Assembly (NCBI GenBank): GCA_021789565.1 | Contig: JAJYJL010000608.1 | Span: 1 to 5,814 of the forward strand | Reading direction: 5' to 3' | DNA: 5,814 nt | Origin: Acidobacteriota bacterium | Lineage (GTDB): Bacteria > Acidobacteriota > Terriglobia > UBA7540 | Shown: positions 1-5,814 of the stretch, piece after piece | Numbering within the stretch: position 1 is the first letter of the stretch | How the letters are laid out: each line of letters opens with the position of its first letter | Position numbers and translations under genes: made by a program | Notes under the pieces: model-generated | Database searches by the model: none | What the model was told of the DNA's origin: nothing | Seen by the model: the letters and a program-made list of their open reading frames with translations, nothing else

Positions 1-16
1 CCGATCTGGCCCGGGT

Positions 17-46
17 CAATCGTCCTGCTATTGACAATCGCCTGCT
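17..46. repeat. Short imperfect direct repeat with inverted arms
   Basis: CAATCGTCCTGCT at 17-29 recurs as CAATCGCCTGCT at 35-46, differing by one deleted T. The first copy is also bracketed by GTCAAT (15-20) and ATTGAC (30-35), a perfect 6-base inverted pair around a 9-base loop. The sequence shows this directly. The role is unknown: it could be an operator-like site or replication slippage. Confidence 0.45.
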
Positions 47-173
47 CACAGCAGGTATGGCGATTCGGGAAGTACAGATTACGAGCGTCGCATTGATGGG
101 GAGGCCACGGGCGGGGCCTTTCCGGATCTGCCGGTTTCGCGTAACGAAGGAAGCTTGCCAAGCTCGAAAGCTT

Positions 174-207
174 GTCACCCTGAGCGCAGCGACGGGTCCC
201 GGCATTT
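174..207. repeat. Possible interspersed 'CCTGAGCG.AGCGA' intergenic element
   Basis: The stretch reads GTCACCCTGAGCGCAGCG followed by ACGGGTCCCGGCATTT. From memory it resembles a GC-rich word of the form TCATCCTGAGCGAAGCGA-AGGATC that recurs in intergenic DNA of many acidobacterial and other environmental genomes, and is often mistranslated as a small protein. Only one copy lies in this window, so repetitiveness cannot be shown here. The match differs at several positions, as a decayed copy might. Confidence 0.35.
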
Positions 208-462
208 CTGTTCAAGTCGTCGCGAGGTTTCGCGGTTTTCAGGTCCGCGGGTTTTTCGCGCAAAACAGAACCCATGCTGCAGGGCGCAGAGACAGCGGTA
301 TTGCCTACCCTGCTCAACATGACATGGGGTGGCCGGGCTATGTCAATGGCTTCGGTCAAGATGAAGACAGCCATGAGCGCCCGCGCGGCGCGACGGGGGA
401 GGCGCGAATAACGCGGCGAGAATTTACATCGTAGCGGACGGCAGTGCGCGATGCTGACAGGC

Positions 463-480
463 TGCGGCCAAGCGGCCGCA
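463..480. repeat. GC-rich perfect inverted repeat at start of GH3 relic
   Basis: TGCGGCC (463-469) and GGCCGCA (474-480) are exact reverse complements around the loop AAGC, a 7-bp GC-rich hairpin. It covers the codons for CGQAAA just before the second possible start, ATG 481. It could be an unremarkable consequence of alanine-rich coding, or a structure masking the start region. It has no T-tract and is not a typical terminator. Confidence 0.4.
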
Positions 481-708
481 ATGCCGGCTTACCGCAATCC
501 CCGGCTTCCCATCGAGCCGCCTGCGGCGGATTTGCTCAGCCGCATGACGCTGGATGAAAAGTCGCACCATTGCGGGGCGGGCGAACTTCAATCTACGGGA
601 TTCTGGATTTCACCGGACCATTCAAGAACTCGATCATTCGCGGCAATTGTCGGCAGATTCATGAGATGCACGCCCGCATCAGCCCGCACGCATTGCGTCA
701 CTTTGTGC

Positions 709-738
709 TTGACAAAGTCGCCCCTGCTGTGATATCCA
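709..738 (+). promoter_or_regulatory. Candidate promoter of the TonB-dependent receptor gene
   Basis: TTGACA at 709-714 is a perfect sigma70-type -35 box. The -10 side is weak: GATATC at 731-736 (16-base spacer, preceded by TGT) or TATCCA at 733-738 (18-base spacer), each matching 3 of 6 consensus bases. Transcription would begin near 744, leaving a leader of about 200 bases before the receptor start. The -35 box lies inside the GH3 relic, in its Leu-Asp-Lys codons, so it may be a chance match. Being the only good box close upstream of the receptor makes it worth noting. Confidence 0.3.
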
Positions 739-773
739 CCATTAGTACGTAAGATATCAGATATCATATCAGA
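731..773. promoter_or_regulatory. GATATCA repeat cluster, possible operator
   Basis: GATATCA occurs head to tail at 753-759 and 760-766, followed at once by TATCAGA at 767-773. A further GATATC at 731-736 overlaps the candidate -10 box. GATATC is itself palindromic, and 753-765 is palindromic except for its central base. This AT-rich cluster stands out in GC-rich surroundings. It sits where a repressor would block the promoter proposed at 709-738, at and just past the likely start of transcription. The binding protein is unknown and no regulator gene is in the window. Confidence 0.4.
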
Positions 774-929
774 ACGCCGGGCCAGGCCCCCAGGAGCGGA
801 GACCGGCTGGGAATTTTAGCCGTCACGGAATTCGCGCACTTTTTTTGGCACACAGCGGGGCGGCTCGCCTGACTGCCCGCACGGCCCCGCAGCACTCCGA
901 AGGGCCTCTTTGGCGACCGTTCATATTTT

Positions 930-936
930 GAGGGGG
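930..936 (+). promoter_or_regulatory. Ribosome binding site of the TonB-dependent receptor
   Basis: GAGGGGG lies 7 bases before the ATG at 944. It supports this start over the ATG four codons downstream at 956, which has no suitably spaced purine-rich site and would shorten the signal peptide's positive end. A small hairpin (CCGAAG/CTTTGG, 897-902/908-913) lies 16 bases upstream and leaves the site exposed. Confidence 0.75.
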
Positions 937-943
937 TGACGCT

Positions 944-3900
944 ATGGGGAAGAGGATGGCAGTCGCGGCATTTGTTCTCTTGGTTTTTTGCCTTTCGATT
1001 TTTCCCGGGGCACTCCACGCCCAGGGATACCGCGCGCTGATCAGCGGCCAGGTCAACGATCCCTCAGGAAAAGTCATTCCCGACGCCACGGTCACGGCGA
1101 CCATGAAGACGACGGGAATGGCTTACACCTCCAAAACCAATGCTGCAGGCGCCTACATTCTCGATTATCTGCTCCCGGGCGCTTATCAACTGACCGCCCA
1201 GGCCCCTGGTTTTCAGCGCAAGGTCTATTCGGACGTCACGTTGTATACGGGGCAAAAGCTCGGCCTGAACATCACGCTCACCATTGGAAGGGTGATGCAG
1301 GAAGTGACCGTGACGGCTTCGCCCGGCCTGCTCGACACGGCCACCGCCACGAATTCAGACGTGGTCACGCAGGAGCAGGCGGAAAATACGGGTTCCGCCA
1401 ATCGCCAGACCTGGATGAACGTTAGTTTTGCCCAGGGTGTTCGCGGCCTCGGCAATCCATTCAACCTGAGCAACCGCAACAACTCCGCTTCCTTCACCGT
1501 GAACGGCGCACCCAAATATACCAACTCTTTCACGGTAAACGGCGCGCCCGTCTCGGCTGCCGGGAGCGGCGGCAAATGGGATTTTTCCCCCAACGAAGAC
1601 GCCGTGAAGGAAGTCCAGGTGACCACCAATTCCTATGATGCCCGATTCGGGCATGCGGCCGGCGGCTCTTTCAATGTGAGCTTAAAATCGGGCACCAACG
1701 GGTACCATGGCGACGTTTACGAGTACCTTGACAACGAGGCCCTTGACGCTCAGTCCTGGACGGCGGATCTCTATGGCGAGCCCAAAGGGAAGGGCGTCCG
1801 TAACGTTTTTGGCGGCGTGTTTGGCGGACCCGTTCGCCGTGACAAGGTCTTCTTTTTTGGGGCTTACGAAGGCTACCGCCAGTTTAGCGCGGGCGGCGGC
1901 GCCACGGGTTCCAACGTCCAAACCGTCCCGGCGTCGAGCTGGCGCATTCAGCCTGACGGCAGCGTGAACTTTTCCGGCTCCGGCTACACGGTCTATGACC
2001 CGCTCACGGTCCATTGTGTCAAGAAAACCACTTCCGGATGTTCTCAGTATGGCCGCAACGCTTTTCCGAACGACACCCTTCCCGGCAAGCGGATCAGCCC
2101 TATCGGCGCCTCGATCATGAGTTTTTTCCCCGCCCCCAACGTGCAGGGCCTGACCGACAACCGCGCCGTCCCGAGCCGCTCCAGGTGGATGTACAACCAA
2201 TACCTGGGACGGATGGACGAAACGCTCTCCGAAAATACCCGCTTGTATCAGGTCTTTGCTTATCAGAACGCCAACGCCTGGAGCCTCGGAAACGGCCTTG
2301 CGGAGACCGATCCCGCCTCCACCCATTCATCCAATCCTGCAATCAACGTATTGGCCATCGCTGACTTCACCCACACTTTCAGTCCATCCATCGTAGGCGA
2401 TTTCAGGGCCTCGTTCGTCCGGGCGACGAATTTCAATTTCTACGGAAACGCTGTCGCGCAAAATTTCACCGCCGACAAGCTTGGCCTGACGATGCCTGAC
2501 GTGCCCACCACCACGCACCTGGACATCGTCCCGCAGATCAACGTCCAGAGCTTCATGCCGCTCTTCGACAACAGGCAAAACGGCAGCGTGAACAACTTCT
2601 GGGACTTCAAGGGAACGCTTGCTCAGGTGAAAGGCAACCACGTGCTGCATTACGGCGGCGGCTTCCTTGACGAACAGAGAGGCGGGTTAGGCATTCCGGG
2701 AACGCCCAACGGTTCTTTCTCGTTCAACGGGGACTGGACCCGAAAGGACCCGCTCAAGGGTAGCACGAATGATGCTCAGCGCCTCGCCGATATGCTTCTC
2801 GGCTATCCGTCGGGAGGCTCGGTCAGTTGGGTCGAAAACAATTATGTCGTTTATCACACCTACAGTCTGTTTGCCCAGGATGATTGGCGCGTTCGCCCCA
2901 ATCTCACTCTCAACATCGGCCTGCGTTATGACATCAGTTCTTCGCCGGTGGAACGCTACGATCGCATCAACGGAGGCTTCTGCTTTACTTGCACGAATCC
3001 TTTCAGCAGCCAGGTGGACTACTCACAATTCCCGAACCTCCCCAATCCATTGCTCGGCACTTTGACTTACGCTGGCGTTAATGGCACGCCGAGCGCGCCC
3101 TTTCAGGAACAATTCAGCGACCTCCAGCCCCGGTTTGGTCTTGCTTACGCGTTCCGGCCGTGGATGGTTTTCCGGGGCGGCTTTGGAATCTACTACAATT
3201 ACGGACAATTCTCGACCAGCGCTCAGGGCTTCGACCAGACCACCAACTACATCAACTCTCCCGACGGCGGCATTCACCCGGCAGGCACCTTTAACTCCGG
3301 CGTGCCTTTCCCGAACGGCGCTGTCGCGCCCGCCGGAGCCAACCAGCCGCAGGGAGGCATCGGCGTCAGTTACAACAGTCCGCAGCGGCACGTCCTTTCC
3401 AGCCAGCACTGGTCCGCGGGCTTCCAGTGGCGATTGCCTGAGGGCATGCTGCTGGAAACGGACTACGTGGGAGAGCACACCCATGCCATCGCCATGACGC
3501 AGCAATGGAACGTCATCCCCAACTCGTTGCAGGCGCAGTGCTACCAGGACTCGGCCATCTGCAACAATCAGATTTCGAACCCGTTCTACGGCATCCTCCC
3601 GCCGCAGTTCAGCCTGGGCGCTAATCCGACCGTTAACGCCTGGCAGCTCGACCTCCCCTTCCCCGAGTACACGGGCGTTGCCGAACAGGATAATCCGCAG
3701 GCCTATGCCAACTTCAACGCCGCGCAACTCCGCTTGCAGCGAAAGTTCCACACGCTCAATTTCATCTTCAATTACCAGTACGGCGAAATGTTGTACGCCG
3801 ACCACTATTTGAATAACGGCTCATTCCGTGATTCCAAGCTCTGGTACGGAGTCGGCTCGATTGACCGCCGCCACTTTGTAGATATGAACGTCCTCTGGCC

Positions 3901-4453
3901 GCTGCCCGTGGGCCAGGGAGGAGTTCTGGCCCGCGGTGTGAAGGGGGTCTGGAGCGGTCTGCTCAGCCACTGGCAGGCCGATTGGGTCGCGTATTGGGGC
4001 TCCGGCGAGCCGGTACCTATTCCGAAATATGATTTTGGCGGTTCCGGCTGCAGCAGCTACTTCCCGACAGGCGGGCAGACGCGTGAGCATTGGATCAATA
4101 ACACGGTCGCCACCGTGAACGGCACACCGCAGTTGGCCTGCTGGCAGAGCTTGGCCGATTGGGAGCGGCTAACCGCTCCCAGCTATATGAGCGCGCTTCG
4201 GCTTCCGGGCAAATTCCTGGCGGAAGGCGCCTTGGAAAAACGTTTCTACGTTAATGAGAATCTGTCGGTGCAGGCGCGCATCGAGGCGATGAATGTCCTC
4301 AACCATCCCGGCGCGGGAACCGGCGTGAATACAAACATCCAACAACTCCCGACGTGCGCCGGGGTGCCCGTGTGCACGGGCTTTGGCACGCTAAATACGG
4401 GGACGGTCTCCGCTCCCAGGGCCGTTGTGGTATCACTCAAGATTTTCTTTTGA
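944..4453 (+). CDS. Oar-like TonB-dependent outer-membrane receptor
   Basis: This 1169-residue outer-membrane protein probably imports a large or scarce substrate using energy from TonB-ExbBD; the substrate cannot be read from sequence. Residues 1-26 form a signal peptide (basic MGKR, hydrophobic core, ALHA before Gln27). Residues about 33-115 form a carboxypeptidase-regulatory-like beta-sandwich (ISGQVNDPSGKVIPDATVTA, then AAGAYILDYLLPGAYQLTA). The plug follows at about 120-260, with DAVKEVQVTTNSYDARFGHA and GGSFNVSLKSGTNGYHGD. The rest is a long beta-barrel with family motifs such as NVFGGVFGGPV (287-297), RISPIGASIMSFFPAPN (383-399) and FAQDDWRVRPNLTLNIGLRY. It ends in LKIFF, with the terminal aromatic expected for BAM assembly. 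The length is normal for the acidobacterial family and the gene appears intact. I see no clear TonB box after the signal peptide. Oddities: a duplicated FTVNGAP in the plug, and ten mature cysteines in five pairs. No SusD-like partner is present, so it is not a classical SusC. Confidence 0.95.
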   Translation: MGKRMAVAAFVLLVFCLSIFPGALHAQGYRALISGQVNDPSGKVIPDATVTATMKTTGMAYTSKTNAAGAYILDYLLPGAYQLTAQAPGFQRKVYSDVTLYTGQKLGLNITLTIGRVMQEVTVTASPGLLDTATATNSDVVTQEQAENTGSANRQTWMNVSFAQGVRGLGNPFNLSNRNNSASFTVNGAPKYTNSFTVNGAPVSAAGSGGKWDFSPNEDAVKEVQVTTNSYDARFGHAAGGSFNVSLKSGTNGYHGDVYEYLDNEALDAQSWTADLYGEPKGKGVRNVFGGVFGGPVRRDKVFFFGAYEGYRQFSAGGGATGSNVQTVPASSWRIQPDGSVNFSGSGYTVYDPLTVHCVKKTTSGCSQYGRNAFPNDTLPGKRISPIGASIMSFFPAPNVQGLTDNRAVPSRSRWMYNQYLGRMDETLSENTRLYQVFAYQNANAWSLGNGLAETDPASTHSSNPAINVLAIADFTHTFSPSIVGDFRASFVRATNFNFYGNAVAQNFTADKLGLTMPDVPTTTHLDIVPQINVQSFMPLFDNRQNGSVNNFWDFKGTLAQVKGNHVLHYGGGFLDEQRGGLGIPGTPNGSFSFNGDWTRKDPLKGSTNDAQRLADMLLGYPSGGSVSWVENNYVVYHTYSLFAQDDWRVRPNLTLNIGLRYDISSSPVERYDRINGGFCFTCTNPFSSQVDYSQFPNLPNPLLGTLTYAGVNGTPSAPFQEQFSDLQPRFGLAYAFRPWMVFRGGFGIYYNYGQFSTSAQGFDQTTNYINSPDGGIHPAGTFNSGVPFPNGAVAPAGANQPQGGIGVSYNSPQRHVLSSQHWSAGFQWRLPEGMLLETDYVGEHTHAIAMTQQWNVIPNSLQAQCYQDSAICNNQISNPFYGILPPQFSLGANPTVNAWQLDLPFPEYTGVAEQDNPQAYANFNAAQLRLQRKFHTLNFIFNYQYGEMLYADHYLNNGSFRDSKLWYGVGSIDRRHFVDMNVLWPLPVGQGGVLARGVKGVWSGLLSHWQADWVAYWGSGEPVPIPKYDFGGSGCSSYFPTGGQTREHWINNTVATVNGTPQLACWQSLADWERLTAPSYMSALRLPGKFLAEGALEKRFYVNENLSVQARIEAMNVLNHPGAGTGVNTNIQQLPTCAGVPVCTGFGTLNTGTVSAPRAVVVSLKIFF
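1493..1549 (+). repeat. Internal 21-base duplication encoding FTVNGAP twice
   Basis: Bases 1493-1513 and 1529-1549 both encode FTVNGAP (residues 184-190 and 196-202), 36 bases (12 codons) apart. They match at 18 of 21 positions. All three differences are third-base changes that leave the protein unchanged (ACC/ACG, GTG/GTA, GCA/GCG). The copies lie in the plug, just before the conserved DAVKEVQV strand, and probably form adjacent beta-strands. The pattern suggests an old duplication kept under protein-level selection. Confidence 0.7.
4160..4181. repeat. Strong 9-bp hairpin inside the receptor coding region
   Basis: TGGGAGCGG (4160-4168) and CCGCTCCCA (4173-4181) are exact reverse complements around the tetraloop CTAA. 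They cover codons for WERLTAPS (residues 1073-1080). The hairpin lies about 270 bases before the stop codon and has no T-tract. It could slow translation, protect the 3' end of the mRNA or be chance. The structure itself is certain; the function is not. Confidence 0.6.
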
Positions 4454-4850
4454 CGCCTCTCGAAACTGGCCGAGTGGCCGTGAGCGTCCACCAAAAGAGG
4501 CCAGGGACGCAGAGCTCTGAACTTTCCTGAAGAGCTTTCCATGGCGGAGGTTCGGGGAAAGCGGGACATTCCAATTCCGGGTTGCATCTTTCTATGCCTT
4601 TTACCCTGTGCAATTCGGGGCCCCGAGCGTGTTGGTAAGCTGCGAGGATGGGCAACAATAAACGCTCGGTGGATTTGGAGAGATCACCGGCCGGGGCACT
4701 GCACGAGGGAAAATGCAGGTGGCGGAAAGATTTTTGTGGGAATGCCCGGGCAGCAGACATAACGCATCTTGCTGGTGGCCCGGATGAAGGGAGTCATCTC
4801 CGGCTGTCTTTGGTTGGCGTCTTCTGCTGGTCCGCGCTGAAGAGCAGGCT
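4454..4850. other. Intergenic region between receptor and TIM-barrel gene
   Basis: These 397 bases hold no gene I can support. Short open frames at 4541-4762 and 4648-4854 (+) lack ribosome binding sites at suitable spacing and encode Arg/Gly-rich peptides unlike known families. Possible structures are a 6-bp stem GCCTCT/AGAGGC (4455-4460/4496-4501) enclosing GGCCGAGTGGCC right after the receptor stop, and a 12-base palindrome TCGGGGCCCCGA (4615-4626). CAATTCCGGG (4572-4581) is nearly repeated as CAATTCGGGG (4611-4620). None has a T-tract, so no clear terminator is visible, and I find no good promoter for the next gene. Confidence 0.5.
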
Positions 4851-5744
4851 ATGAAAATGGATCGGGTTTGGCACGGTTGGGTGAGCAGGTATGCGTTCGT
4901 CTTCTCCGGCATTCTCTTTACCAGCCTGCTGGCCGTACCCGGGACGCGGAAGACAACGCCATCCCGCGCGACCCGATTCCATTGGATCATTGCCTCTGGC
5001 GGTCTTGCGCGGATCGAGGCAACGCCCCACCCGCCCGGACTCCTCCGCCAGGCCTTCGACAACGACCGGACATGGCTGATCGTGGGTCCGAATCCTTCCC
5101 GGTTCCTTAACACCTGGCGATGCCGGCGAGTCCGGGGTTTCCGCAGTTACTCGGTCATGGAAAAGAGTCTCGGCCGGCCCAGCGGCATCTGGGGCGTTCT
5201 GTACGATCCTGAATCGTGGCCCTATACGCCGATGGCCGAGCGCCTGGCCGTGCCGCGCTACGCGGCCCTGGCGGCGAGCCTGGCGCACTCGCGGGGATTG
5301 CAGCTCATCGTGACGCCGGCGACGGATTTGGTTCATTCCATCCTCCCCCAAAACCACAGGCGAACTTTCGGTGACGCGGTGCGGGAATTGGTCCGTCTCA
5401 AATTGGCTAAGCAGACCGCTCCGGCAGCCGATGTTTATGAAATTCAATCCCAGGGTGCAGAACCCCATAAGAAGTTCTTTGTGTGGTATGTCACCCAGGA
5501 AGCGAGGCAGGTTCGCGCGGCCAATCCTCGCGCAATCATTTTGGCCGGATTGAGCACCAATCCTCACGGTCTGCGTGTAACGGCGCGGGAGGTCTATGAG
5601 GAGGTTCTGGCCACGCGGCGCCTTGTGCAAGGGTATTGGCTCAACGTGCCCAGCGGGGGCCGTGGTTGCCCGACATGCGGCGAGGCTCAGCCCCAGGTCG
5701 CCGTCGGGCTTTTGAGAAAACTTCGCGACAATGGCCTGCTGTGA
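4851..5744 (+). CDS. Probable exported TIM-barrel-like protein of unknown function
   Basis: This 297-residue protein has a basic N-terminus and a hydrophobic stretch at about 14-30 (YAFVFSGILFTSLLAVP), so it is probably secreted or membrane-anchored. The rest alternates beta-strands and helices as in glycoside-hydrolase-like TIM barrels: GIWGVLYDPESWPYTPMAE (112-130), LQLIVTPATDL (150-160), ADVYEIQSQGAE (193-204), AIILAGLSTNPHG (228-240) and GYWLNVPSGG (261-270), then CPTC (273-276). From memory these match uncharacterised bacterial proteins with 'YD.E.W..TP..E', 'IQSQ', 'GLSTnP' and 'GYWLNiP...CP.C' strands. Acidic residues at strand ends (D119, E121, E197) could form an active site, but no activity is established. 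The start could be ATG 4851 (GAAGAG six bases upstream) or ATG 4857 (AGCAGG eight bases upstream), changing only two residues. A long antisense frame covers the same DNA but lacks family features. The 397-base gap to the receptor argues for its own promoter. Confidence 0.8.
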   Translation: MKMDRVWHGWVSRYAFVFSGILFTSLLAVPGTRKTTPSRATRFHWIIASGGLARIEATPHPPGLLRQAFDNDRTWLIVGPNPSRFLNTWRCRRVRGFRSYSVMEKSLGRPSGIWGVLYDPESWPYTPMAERLAVPRYAALAASLAHSRGLQLIVTPATDLVHSILPQNHRRTFGDAVRELVRLKLAKQTAPAADVYEIQSQGAEPHKKFFVWYVTQEARQVRAANPRAIILAGLSTNPHGLRVTAREVYEEVLATRRLVQGYWLNVPSGGRGCPTCGEAQPQVAVGLLRKLRDNGLL

Positions 5745-5772
5745 GCCCCTCCGTCCGCTCACGGCGCGGGCT
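5744..5772 (+). terminator. Hairpin at the stop of the TIM-barrel gene, possible terminator
   Basis: AGCCC (5744-5748) pairs with GGGCT (5768-5772), and inside it CCGT (5751-5754) pairs with ACGG (5761-5764), giving a two-part GC-rich stem that begins at the last base of the TGA stop. No T-tract follows, so it is at best a non-canonical terminator or an mRNA 3'-end stabiliser. The bases after it, to the window end, show nothing else. Confidence 0.3.
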
Positions 5773-5814
5773 GGCGGGATCTCGCGTGCCGGCGGCCAGG
5801 GCATGCGGAAATGC

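Larger units (their letters stand above)
1..450. other. Upstream region with no supported gene
   Basis: No convincing gene is visible on either strand. One + frame is open from base 3 to 434, but its translation is rich in Arg, Gly and Ala, has no recognisable domain and crosses an interspersed non-coding motif at 174-207, so I treat it as chance in GC-rich DNA. The stretch holds a direct repeat at 17-29/35-46, a small hairpin at 41-55 (CCTGCT, loop CAC, AGCAGG), three AAGCT(T/C)G words at 151, 160 and 168, and an inverted TGACAT/ATGTCA pair at 320-325/340-345. It could be the decayed 5' flank of the GH3 relic that follows. Confidence 0.5.
451..752 (+). pseudogene. Frameshifted, truncated N-terminus of a GH3 glycoside hydrolase
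   Basis: GH3 enzymes remove terminal beta-linked sugars (beta-glucosidase or beta-xylosidase type), usually with 700-900 residues. The first frame, from ATG 451 (or ATG 481), gives YRNPRLPIEPPAADLLSRMT and then LDEK, closely matching the conserved GH3 start 'Y.dP.lPie.Rv.DLLsrMTLeEKvaQl'. After the run GATGAAAAGTC (553-563) that frame loses the match, while the frame one base back reads KVAPLRGG, the expected continuation. One missing A in the run at 557-560 (GAT GAA AAA GTC) would repair it. The second frame continues with GILDFTGPFKNSIIR and ALRHFVLDK, loosely like the next part of bacterial GH3 proteins, and stops at TAA 750-752. No catalytic domain follows, so it is a roughly 100-codon relic and not just a sequencing error. 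LTGC near the start resembles a lipobox, but no signal peptide precedes it. Confidence 0.7.

Noticed and set aside
320..345. Inverted pair TGACAT/ATGTCA
   Set aside because: A 6-base arm with a 14-base loop is expected by chance in a window of this size, and nothing nearby gives it a role.
57..434. Open + frame of 125 codons before the GH3 relic
   Set aside because: It is low in recognisable structure, has no ribosome binding site, crosses the interspersed motif at 174-207 and matches no family I know. Chance open frames of this size are common in GC-rich DNA.
838..846. T-run at 840-846 upstream of the receptor as a terminator tail
   Set aside because: No stable GC-rich hairpin lies directly before the T-run on the + strand, so it does not form an intrinsic terminator.
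3023..3805. 260-codon antisense frame within the receptor gene
   Set aside because: It lies fully opposite an intact receptor barrel and shows no domain; it is a coding shadow.
4455..4501. Stem GCCTCT/AGAGGC after the receptor stop as a terminator
   Set aside because: The stem is only 6 bp around a 35-base interior and no T-tract follows; too weak to call as a terminator.
4648..4854. Small + frame overlapping the start of the TIM-barrel gene by four bases
   Set aside because: The ATGA-type overlap hints at translational coupling, but the GAGG just before its ATG is too close to serve as a ribosome binding site, and the 68-residue product resembles nothing known.
4794..5804. 336-codon antisense frame opposite the TIM-barrel gene
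   Set aside because: It is longer than the sense gene, but its translation is Arg/Gly/Pro-rich with no motifs, while the sense strand carries coherent strand motifs and a hydrophobic N-terminus. It is a shadow of GC-rich codon use.

Overview
The window looks like a piece of an acidobacterial (Acidobacteriota) chromosome or metagenome contig. The main clue is a very large TonB-dependent receptor of the Oar-like type (carboxypeptidase-regulatory-like domain, then plug, then a long barrel), a family strongly expanded in that phylum. The GC-rich codon use, a broken glycoside hydrolase family 3 (GH3) N-terminus and an intergenic 'CCTGAGCG.AGCGA' motif fit the same picture. Taxonomy is inferred from family resemblance only.

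Layout, all on the + strand: (1) 1-450 holds no gene I can support; it has small direct and inverted repeats and the GC-rich motif near 174-207. (2) 451-752 is a decayed GH3 glycosidase N-terminus, frameshifted in an A-run near 557-560 and cut off after about 100 codons. (3) 709-943 is the leader of the receptor gene: a TTGACA -35-like box inside the GH3 relic, a cluster of GATATCA/TATCAGA words just downstream, and a clear Shine-Dalgarno. (4) 944-4453 is the complete 1169-residue receptor with signal peptide, regulatory-like domain, plug, barrel and terminal Phe. (5) 4454-4850 is a 397-base gap with weak hairpins and no convincing gene. (6) 4851-5744 is a 297-residue, probably exported, TIM-barrel-like protein of unknown function. 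(7) 5745-5814 is non-coding, with a hairpin at the stop codon of that gene.

How the genes might work together is inference. A GH3 relic, an outer-membrane importer and a secreted hydrolase-like barrel would suit uptake and breakdown of a glycan or other large substrate. However, the GH3 gene is dead, and the last gene lies 397 bases from the receptor, so a shared transcript is not shown. I see no CRISPR array, tRNA, rRNA, insertion sequence, phage gene or defence system. I do not think the window holds a new multi-gene system. The points most worth a second look are the GH3 relic carrying the likely receptor promoter and operators, five cysteine pairs in the receptor, a synonymous-only internal duplication in its plug, a strong intragenic hairpin, and the orphan TIM-barrel protein.
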